Position numbers and translations under genes: made by a program. Shown here piece by piece: positions 17,080-23,824 of a DNA stretch of 64,000 nt (position 1 is its first letter; each line of letters begins with the position of its first letter). A model generated the notes under the pieces. The model was not told the DNA's origin, did no database searches, and worked only from the letters and a program-made list of their open reading frames with translations. The stretch spans positions 62,001 to 126,000 of the forward strand of contig NZ_FNYD01000012.1 in assembly GCF_900109035.1 (NCBI RefSeq), in the 5' to 3' direction. The stretch is from Cribrihabitans marinus. Lineage in GTDB: Bacteria; Pseudomonadota; Alphaproteobacteria; Rhodobacterales; Rhodobacteraceae.

Positions 17080-20000
17080 TCACAGATCGGCCAGCAGCGC
17101 GGCCAGCTCGGCATCCATTTCCTCGTCCTCGTCATCCCCGCCCGATGCGTCCTCGTCATCGGCAAAACCGGCCAGCAGCGCGTCGAGATCGTCCATCTCG
17201 TCCCCCGCCGCGTCGTCCCCGCCGGCATCGGCCAGCAGCGCATCGAGATCCATGTCGTCCTCGTCATCCGTATCCGGCACATCCTCGGGTTCGACGGCCT
17301 CGGGCTCGGGTTCCGGCTCGGGCGCCGCCGGCGGCGCCACCCCCGACCACGGCCCCAGGATCTCGGCCCCGGCCAGCGAATTGAACGAGCCCAGCCGCAC
17401 CTCGTCGCGCCCCTTGACCGACAGCACCGGCATGATGCCGCGCAGCCCCGAATGCACCGCCTTGGCCTGGGTTATGTTGCGCTCGGTGCAGGGCAGCGCT
17501 ACCTGGTCGCCATGGCGGTCGTTGACGAAGTGATAGGGCATCCCGCCCAGGCTCATCACCGAGCCCAGGTTCATCGCCTTGCCGTTCTGCCGGAACGACC
17601 GCGCCAGCAGGATCGTCACCAGCACCACCGGATTGGCCCAGAGCATGCCGCGCAGCCCCTCGGCCTCGGTGAACTCCTCGAAGTCGAACTCATAGATCGG
17701 CTCCGAGCCCTGCCCATAGGGCCGGCGCAGCAGGAAGCGCGGGCTCGCCAGGCCCAGATACCCGGCCTCGGGCATCTTGCGCAGCCGGTCCCAGGCCTCG
17801 GCCACCAGCGGGTGCCGGTCCTTCAGATCGGTGTCCAGATAGGCCGGGGTGATGGCGCTGTAGAACGGCGCGTCCACATGTGCCGCGACCTGCGCGACCC
17901 GGCCCAGGATCTCGGCATGGGGCGGCGTCTCCTCGAAAGTATAAAGCCCCATCAGCGCGGAATAGCCGCCGCGCCCGGTCTCCTCGTCCAGCGGCCCCTC
18001 GGTCAACAGCCGCACCAGCCCCGACTGCGCCAGGTCGTCGGCGGCGGCCAGGTCGGCGGCGATCTCCTCGGCGCTCACGTCATGGAGGATCACCTCCAGC
18101 GTGTCGTCCACCTCGACGCTGCGCGCGATCAGGTCCAGGCTGCGCCACTGCGCCTCCACAGACTGGAATTCGGGGTGATGCAGCAGCAGGCGCATCGCCC
18201 CCGACAGCGCCTCGTCCACCGCGCCCTGCATCGCCTGCACGTCGGGGTCGGGCAGCTTGCGGATATGCGGGCCGACCACCCGCGCCAGCAGATCGTCGAT
18301 GGGGGACGCCTGCGCGGTGGCGCCCGTGGTGTCGCCGATCAGCTTCTGGAAATCGCTCAGCTTGAGGTCGGCGCGCACCGTGTTGCCGCCGGATGTGCGC
18401 CGCGGCGGCACCACCGCCTGGCCGAATTCCTCGCCCCATCGGGTCAGCTGTTTCGCCGCGTGCTCGGCGGTGGCCCCGGCCGACAGCTGCCCCTTCAGCC
18501 CGGCCAGCCCCTCGAACAAGTCGACCTTCTCGAAAAGCTCGTCGGGATGCAGGTCGTCAAGCTCCTTCAGCGTCACCTCGATCCCCGCCCCGTCGCGGCC
18601 CAGCGGGAGGACCAGCGTGGTGCCGAAACCCGCGATCACCTCTTCCACCGTGTCGGGATCCAGCAGGATCGGCGGCCGCGCGGCCAGCGCATCGCCGGTC
18701 TCGACCAGCCCGCGCGCCGCCCGCCCCGAGAAGTCGCCAAAAAGCGCGATCCGGAACCGCCGGCGGTTCAGCCGCTCGGGATCCGGCCGATCGGCGGCCA
18801 ACTTCCCGAAGGCCAGTTCCGGCGGTGCCGCCTGCGCGGCGTCCTTGCCGGCGTCCTCGGCATCCGGTGCCGCATCGGTGTCGGTGTCCGCGTCGAGATC
18901 GGACAACAACGCATCGAGGTCGTCCCCCGCCGTGTCCGAGGCATCCTCCGCAACCGGCTCCTCGACCGCATCCTCCTCGTCGAGATCCGCCAGCAGCGCA
19001 TCCAGATCATCCTCGTCCGCCTCCGGCGCTTCCTCCACAACGGGTTCCTCGGGCGCATCCTCCTCGTCAAGGTCGGCCAGAAGTGCATCCAGGTCATCCT
19101 CATCCGCCGCAGGGGTTTCCTCGGCAACCGGCTCCTCGCGGGCATCCTCCTCGCCGAGGCCGTCCAGCAGAGCATCCAGGTCGTCGCCCTCTGCCTCCGG
19201 GGCTTCCTCCCCACCGGGTTCCTCCGCCGCGGCGTCCTCCCCGTCGAGGTCGCTCAGCAGCGCATCCAGGTCATCCTCATCCGTCTCGGGGGCCTCCTCC
19301 GCAACCGGCTCCTCGGGCGCGTCCTCTTCGTCAAGATCGCTCAACAGCGCATCCAGATCGTCGCCGTCCGGTTCCGGGACCTCCTCGGTCTCCGGAACTT
19401 CGCCGGCCGCTTCCTCCGCGGTCTCGGTCGCGCCGAGATCATCGAGCAACCCGTCGAGATCCCCCTCCCCGTCGGCACCCATGTCATCCAGCAGGCTGTC
19501 CAGCCCTCCGGCCTCCTCCCCGACCGCAGGCTCCGCCCCCAGATCGTCCAACAGCGCATCGAGGTCATCGCCGGTCTCCTCGGGCACAGCCTCAGGAAGG
19601 CTCGCCAAGGCCTCTTCGGCCGCGGTGTCCGGCTCCGGCGCGGCCGCCTCCGTCCCCAGATCGTCCAACAGGGCGTCGAGGTCGTCCCCCGTCTCTTCCT
19701 CAGGCGCCGCTTCCGGCAAGCTCGCCAGCGCCTCCTCGGCCGCGGTGTCCGGTTCCGGCTCGGGCGCCTCCGCCCCCAGATCGCCCAACAGCGCGTCGAG
19801 GTCCTCACCCGTTTCTTCCTCAGGCGCCGCTTCCGGCAAGCTCGCCAGCGCCTCTTCGGCGGCGGTGTCCGGCTCCGGCTCGGGTGTCTCCGTCCCCAGA
19901 TCGCCCAACAGCGCGTCGAGGTCGTCCGTCGTCTCCTCCTTGGGCGCAGCCTCCGGCAAGCTCGCCAAGGCCTCTTCGGCGGCGGTGTCCGGTTCCGGCT

Positions 20001-21201
20001 CGGGTGTCTCCGCCCCCAGATCGCCTAACAGCGCATCGAGGTCGTCCCCCGTCTCCTCCTCGGGCGCCGCTTCCGGCAAGCTCGCCAGCGCTTCCTCGGC
20101 GGCGGTATCTGGCTTCGGCTCAGGTGCCTCTGTGCCCAGATCGCCCAACAGCGCGTCGAGGTCATCGCCGGTTTCTTCAGGCACGGCCTCTGGCAAGCTC
20201 GCCAAGGCCTCTTCAGCGGCGGTGTCCTCCTCCGTCTCTGGCGCCTCGGGTTGCAACTCGGGCAGGCTTGCCAAGACATCCTCGGCGGTGGTCTCTTCTT
20301 TTGCTTCGGGAGCGGCGGCGGCAAGGTCGTCCAGCACATCGTCGCCGGACTCTTCCGCGACCTCCGCCACTTCGGGCAGGCTCGCCAGCGCCTCGGCCGT
20401 GTCATCCTTCTCGACACCCTCCTCTGGCGCGGCGGCGGCAAGGTCGTCCAGCACGTCGTCGCCGGTCTCTTCCGCAACCTCCGCAACTTCGGGAATCGAC
20501 GCCAGCGCCTCGGACATCCGGTCGGTCTCCAGCGCCTCCTCGACCGCTTCGGGCAGCGTGGCCAGGGCCTCCGCGACCGCGTCCTCGGCATCCGGCGCGG
20601 CGGCGGGCGCGGCGGCGCGCAGGGCGTCGAGCGTGGCGGCGCTGTCATCGGAGGGCACCTCGGGCAGGTCGGCGCTGCGCAGGCTCTCCAGCGCGGCGGC
20701 CTCGGCACCGTCATCGGCCTCCAGCGCCGACACCGCGCGCAACAGCGCGGGATCGGCCAGGATCTTCTCGATCAGCGCCTCGGCCCCGGTCTTGCCGTCC
20801 ATATAGGCCATCAGGTTGGACAGCTGCGTGCGCGCAGCCAGTAGGGCGCGCAGCGGCTCGACCTTCTCGGCGATCGCCGCGGGCGTGAAATCGCGCATTC
20901 GCTCAAACGTCAGGTCCACGGCCATGTTGCCCTCGCCGGTCAGCGTGTTGGGCACGGAAAACGCTACGCGCGGCGCCATCGCCTTCATCCGGTCGTCGAA
21001 ATTGTCCACGTCGATCTCGAGAAATGACCGCCCCTCGACCGCGCCCTGCTCGAGCCGGCTCTTGCCGGACAGATCGCTCATCACGCCCATCACGAAGGGC
21101 AGCTGCACCTTCTTCTGCGAGCCGTAGAGCTCGACATCGTATTCGATCTGCACCCGGGGGGCGCGGTTGCGGGCGATGAATTTCTGCGAACTGTCAGCCA
21201 T
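17080..21201 (-). CDS. Giant TssB / acidic-repeat / TssC-like sheath fusion protein
   Basis: A 1373-residue protein starting at ATG 21201 (MADSSQKF). Residues 1-160 are a complete TssB domain, about 80% identical by eye to the separate TssB at 33064-33582. Residues about 165-800 are an extremely acidic D/E/A/L/P linker made of two tandem repeat types (40 and 29 residues), both carrying DDLDALL. Residues 811-1285 resemble TssC: LFGDFSGR, LLHHPEFQSVEAQWRSLDLI, then LGLASPRFLLRRPYG and LWANPV. The last 80 residues are acidic again with three more LDALL-type motifs. Normal TssB and TssC are also present, so this is an extra, linked sheath-like protein: a possible sheath cap, baseplate tether or regulator. 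Its start overlaps the sodium-channel gene by 8 bp. Function unknown. Confidence 0.85.
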   Translation of the reverse strand: MADSSQKFIARNRAPRVQIEYDVELYGSQKKVQLPFVMGVMSDLSGKSRLEQGAVEGRSFLEIDVDNFDDRMKAMAPRVAFSVPNTLTGEGNMAVDLTFERMRDFTPAAIAEKVEPLRALLAARTQLSNLMAYMDGKTGAEALIEKILADPALLRAVSALEADDGAEAAALESLRSADLPEVPSDDSAATLDALRAAAPAAAPDAEDAVAEALATLPEAVEEALETDRMSEALASIPEVAEVAEETGDDVLDDLAAAAPEEGVEKDDTAEALASLPEVAEVAEESGDDVLDDLAAAAPEAKEETTAEDVLASLPELQPEAPETEEDTAAEEALASLPEAVPEETGDDLDALLGDLGTEAPEPKPDTAAEEALASLPEAAPEEETGDDLDALLGDLGAETPEPEPDTAAEEALASLPEAAPKEETTDDLDALLGDLGTETPEPEPDTAAEEALASLPEAAPEEETGEDLDALLGDLGAEAPEPEPDTAAEEALASLPEAAPEEETGDDLDALLDDLGTEAAAPEPDTAAEEALASLPEAVPEETGDDLDALLDDLGAEPAVGEEAGGLDSLLDDMGADGEGDLDGLLDDLGATETAEEAAGEVPETEEVPEPDGDDLDALLSDLDEEDAPEEPVAEEAPETDEDDLDALLSDLDGEDAAAEEPGGEEAPEAEGDDLDALLDGLGEEDAREEPVAEETPAADEDDLDALLADLDEEDAPEEPVVEEAPEADEDDLDALLADLDEEDAVEEPVAEDASDTAGDDLDALLSDLDADTDTDAAPDAEDAGKDAAQAAPPELAFGKLAADRPDPERLNRRRFRIALFGDFSGRAARGLVETGDALAARPPILLDPDTVEEVIAGFGTTLVLPLGRDGAGIEVTLKELDDLHPDELFEKVDLFEGLAGLKGQLSAGATAEHAAKQLTRWGEEFGQAVVPPRRTSGGNTVRADLKLSDFQKLIGDTTGATAQASPIDDLLARVVGPHIRKLPDPDVQAMQGAVDEALSGAMRLLLHHPEFQSVEAQWRSLDLIARSVEVDDTLEVILHDVSAEEIAADLAAADDLAQSGLVRLLTEGPLDEETGRGGYSALMGLYTFEETPPHAEILGRVAQVAAHVDAPFYSAITPAYLDTDLKDRHPLVAEAWDRLRKMPEAGYLGLASPRFLLRRPYGQGSEPIYEFDFEEFTEAEGLRGMLWANPVVLVTILLARSFRQNGKAMNLGSVMSLGGMPYHFVNDRHGDQVALPCTERNITQAKAVHSGLRGIMPVLSVKGRDEVRLGSFNSLAGAEILGPWSGVAPPAAPEPEPEPEAVEPEDVPDTDDEDDMDLDALLADAGGDDAAGDEMDDLDALLAGFADDEDASGGDDEDEEMDAELAALLADL
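18890..19400. repeat. Coding tandem repeat B, about 87-nt unit
   Basis: Six copies of the segment encoding DDLDALL recur with start-to-start distances of 87, 87, 87, 90 and 87 nt (marked on the plus strand by TCGAGGTC/TCCAGRTC at about 18914, 19001, 19088, 19175, 19265 and 19352). Each unit encodes about 29 residues of the type EDDLDALLADLDEED followed by an Ala/Pro/Glu spacer. All copies stay in frame within the fusion gene. Confidence 0.9.
19540..20235. repeat. Coding tandem repeat A, 120-nt unit
   Basis: Six copies of the segment encoding DDLDALL recur with distances of exactly 120, 120, 120, 120 and 117 nt (plus-strand copies end at 20160, 20040, 19920, 19800, 19680 and 19563). Each unit encodes 40 residues: TAAEEALASLPEAAPEE followed by TGDDLDALLGDLG and a Glu/Pro spacer. 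Nucleotide similarity between copies is high, so recent amplification or gene conversion is likely. Confidence 0.92.
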
Positions 21202-22051
21202 CGCGTCCCCCCCGCAGCTCGGCCAGCTCGCGGCGCAGCGCGCGCAGTTCGTCATGCAGCGCGCGCACATGCTCGTCGACCACATCGGTCTCGGATTTCA
21301 CCAGGTCGCGCAGCTGTTCGAACTCGGCCTCGGCCTCGGCCTCCACCGCCGATTGCATGGTGTTGACCAGGAGGCCGATGAACAGGTTGAGCACCGAGAA
21401 CGCCGTGACCACGATGAAGGGCACGAAAAACGCCCAGGCCATCGGATAGACATCCATCACCGGGCGCACGATGCCCATCGACCAGCTTTCCAACGTCATG
21501 ATCTGGAACAGCGAATAGAGCGAGCGGCCCAGCGTGCCGAACCATTCGTCGAACCGGTCGCCATACATCAGCGTGGCCATCACGCCGAAGACGTAGAACA
21601 CGATCGAGATCATGATGATCACCGCGCCCATGCCCGGCAGCGCGTCCAAGAGCGCCTGCACCACCTTGCGCATCTGCGGGATCACCGACAGCAGGCGCAG
21701 CGCCCGGATCACGCGCAGCCCGCGCAGCGCCGACAGGCCCGAACGATCGGGCAGCAGGCCCAGGCTCACCACCACCAGGTCGAACACGTTCCAGGCATTG
21801 TTGAAGAACCGCAGCCCGTAGGCATAGAACTTGACCAGCAGCTCGAGCACGAAGATCGTCAGAACCACCCGGTCGATCACCTTGATCAGCCCGCCGACAT
21901 GGTTCATCACCACGTCCGAGGTGCTCAGCCCCAGGGTGATCGCGTTGAAGATGATCACGCCCAGGATCGTGTTGGTCACCCAGTTCTGTTCGATAAATTC
22001 CCGCGCCCGATCGCGCGATCCCGTGGTCATCCCTGTTGCGTTCCCGGCCAC
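21194..22051 (-). CDS. Bacterial voltage-gated sodium channel (BacNav family)
   Basis: A 285-residue six-helix ion-transport protein. S1-S3 span about residues 25-105; S4 has the regularly spaced arginines of a voltage sensor (RGLRVIRALRLL, QMRK); the pore loop carries TLESWSM at residues 186-192, the sodium-selective filter known from NaChBac/NavAb-type channels; S6 (VVTAFSVLNLFIGLLVNTM) is followed by an acidic neck and a C-terminal helix suited to a four-helix bundle. All key elements are intact. The likely start is GTG 22051 with AAGGA upstream; ATG 22030 is possible. Such channels occur in roseobacters, but its place inside a T6SS operon, overlapping the sheath-fusion gene by 8 bp, is odd. 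It would sit in the inner membrane and pass Na+ on depolarisation. Confidence 0.9.
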   Translation of the reverse strand: MAGNATGMTTGSRDRAREFIEQNWVTNTILGVIIFNAITLGLSTSDVVMNHVGGLIKVIDRVVLTIFVLELLVKFYAYGLRFFNNAWNVFDLVVVSLGLLPDRSGLSALRGLRVIRALRLLSVIPQMRKVVQALLDALPGMGAVIIMISIVFYVFGVMATLMYGDRFDEWFGTLGRSLYSLFQIMTLESWSMGIVRPVMDVYPMAWAFFVPFIVVTAFSVLNLFIGLLVNTMQSAVEAEAEAEFEQLRDLVKSETDVVDEHVRALHDELRALRRELAELRGGRDG

Positions 22052-22076
22052 TGTCTCACGTCCTTTCTGTCGGTCC

Positions 22077-22164
22077 GTCCCGGCGGCGCGCTGCCGCCGG
22101 GACGTGTCCTTCCGTTCCGCCTCCCCGGGCGGCGCGGCCGTGCCGGCCGTCCTGCGGCCGGCAC
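22077..22164. terminator. Two strong hairpins between the unknown gene and the sodium channel
   Basis: An 11-bp perfect stem (GTCCCGGCGGC, arms 22077-22087 and 22093-22103) and a 9-bp perfect stem (GTGCCGGCC, arms 22140-22148 and 22156-22164) lie in the 135-bp gap. Neither is followed by a T-run, so they are more likely partial terminators or mRNA-stabilising/processing structures that set channel expression apart from the upstream genes. Confidence 0.4.
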
Positions 22165-22186
22165 CCGTTTATGTCCCGCGTCAACC

Positions 22187-23776
22187 TCACGCGGCATCCT
22201 GCGCGAAATCCGCGGCCTCGAGCGAGATGTCCGCGACCAAGCCCACGCTGGTCGACACGAAATCCGCGACCGAGCTGGAATCGGCAAACCCGGTGCCCGC
22301 CGATGTCGCGGTCAGGGTCAGGCCGACCACCACCGGGAACACCTTGTCGAAGATCTTGTTGAAGGCCGCGTTCTTGTCGTTCAGCGCCCTCATCATCTGC
22401 TCCAGCTTGGGCAGGTTCTTCTCCAGGTTGGTGATGCGCGCGCCGGTGTCGACGCATTTGTCCAGCGCCTTGGACAGCGCCGCGCGGGTCTTGATCAGCT
22501 TGTCATAGGCCTTGCGCACCTTGGCGGCCTTGATCCCCTTCAGCTTGGCCTCCAGGTCCTCGGCCTCCTTCAACGCCTTCATGATCGACTTGGACAGCTT
22601 GCGCATCGCCACCGCCAGCCCTGCCGACTTGTTCTTCAGCAGGGCGATGTTGTCGTTGCATTTCGGGATGGTGGCGAGGAACGGCGCGTCGGTGCCCAGG
22701 ATGCCCTTGAGGGTCGAGGTGGCGGTCTCGCCGGCGACGATCTTGGCCTTGCTGGCGTCGAGGTAACGCTTCTTCAGCGTGTCCAGGTCACTGGCCAGCA
22801 CCTTTTCCACCTTCTCGGCGCTGCGGCTGATATCGACGATCTGCTTGGTCATCGCCGCGCAGGAGCGCAGCGTCGCCGCCAGACCCGCCACCAGCCCCGG
22901 GATCGCCAGCGCCAGCGAGCCGCCCATCGACGGCACCGCGCCGGCCGCGGCGGCAACGCCCAGGCCCAGCCCGCCGACACCCGCGAGGATGCCGATGCTG
23001 CCGGTGGTCAGCTTCACGCCGGTCTTGATCTTGTATTTGGTATATTGCTTCTTCTGCGCCTTGAACTTCTTCCACCGCGCCTCGGGCAGCGCCTTGAGCT
23101 TGAGCTCGGCCGCCTGCATGCGGCTGTCGAAGACGTTCAGCAGCAGGCCCTTGACCTGCTTGGCATCGGTCACCTTCTTGGCCTTGATCAGCGCGTCGAT
23201 CTTGTTGAGGTCCTTGACGATGGCGGCCACGGCCGCCTCGCCTATCTTCTCGGAATCGTCGACGATCTGCTGCGGGGTGACATAGTCGCCCTCCTTCTCG
23301 AACACGTCGAGAATGTCGTCGTTCAGCTTCTGCTCCAGGGTGAAGCCGTTGACCTTGTTCAGCCAGTCCAGCTTGACCTTCTTCATCACCCGCTCGCCGA
23401 TGTCGCGTTTCCAGACGACCACGTCCTTGCCGATCTTCTGGGGCGGCACGGGGGCCGAACCCGACCCGGCGGCGGCCTTCTTCTGTTCCCCGGCGATCCT
23501 GTCCTTGAGCTCGTCATCGGCCTTCTTGATGACCGTGTCGTATTTGCCCAGCACCTCCTTGGTGGTCTTCTGGGTCCGGTCGCTGCATTTCTTGGTCGCC
23601 ACGCCGACCGCCTTGCCGACCTGTACCAGCGCCTTGCGCGCGGCCTCGTGTTCGAACTTGTCGACGGCGATGGCATAGTCCTTCAGCGCGTCGCCCAGGC
23701 CGGTCTTGCCCAGGAAAGTCGGTTTGTTCTTGGACCACCATTTATGGTCCAGCTGCGGCGTCATCCCCTTTTTCAT
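22187..23776 (-). CDS. Unknown 529-residue Lys-rich helical protein, candidate T6SS cargo
   Basis: Not recognised. The protein is strongly helical and Lys/Ala/Leu-rich (KKVTDAKQVKGLLLN, KVRKAYDKLIKTRAALSK), with no signal peptide. Residues about 256-303 are a Gly/Ala-rich hydrophobic stretch (GILAGVGGLGLGVAAAAG and AIPGLVAGLAATL) that could be a membrane-inserting hairpin flanked by long amphipathic helices, the general layout of some pore-forming toxins. There are three scattered cysteines but no enzyme motif. A good GAGGAG site precedes ATG 23776. It lies between clpV and the sodium channel. It may be a T6SS effector, or a structural accessory; the effector idea is inference from layout and location only. 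Confidence 0.6.
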   Translation of the reverse strand: MKKGMTPQLDHKWWSKNKPTFLGKTGLGDALKDYAIAVDKFEHEAARKALVQVGKAVGVATKKCSDRTQKTTKEVLGKYDTVIKKADDELKDRIAGEQKKAAAGSGSAPVPPQKIGKDVVVWKRDIGERVMKKVKLDWLNKVNGFTLEQKLNDDILDVFEKEGDYVTPQQIVDDSEKIGEAAVAAIVKDLNKIDALIKAKKVTDAKQVKGLLLNVFDSRMQAAELKLKALPEARWKKFKAQKKQYTKYKIKTGVKLTTGSIGILAGVGGLGLGVAAAAGAVPSMGGSLALAIPGLVAGLAATLRSCAAMTKQIVDISRSAEKVEKVLASDLDTLKKRYLDASKAKIVAGETATSTLKGILGTDAPFLATIPKCNDNIALLKNKSAGLAVAMRKLSKSIMKALKEAEDLEAKLKGIKAAKVRKAYDKLIKTRAALSKALDKCVDTGARITNLEKNLPKLEQMMRALNDKNAAFNKIFDKVFPVVVGLTLTATSAGTGFADSSSVADFVSTSVGLVADISLEAADFAQDAA

Positions 23777-23824
23777 CGCAATTCTCCTCGCGATACGGCG
23801 CCGCCCGGTGCGGCACGCTCAGCC

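Noticed and set aside
15172-20028. 1618-residue plus-strand open frame opposite vgrG and the fusion gene
   Set aside because: Shadow of real leftward genes; composition typical of antisense high-GC frames.
17080-21201. Idea that the LDALL repeats are FliM-type CheY-binding motifs
   Set aside because: Only the short core is similar (EIDALL in FliM); such a short acidic helix is too common to support chemotaxis linkage.
21194-22051. Sodium channel as classical immunity protein
   Set aside because: Immunity proteins are usually small binders; a selective ion channel does not fit and no direct evidence exists.
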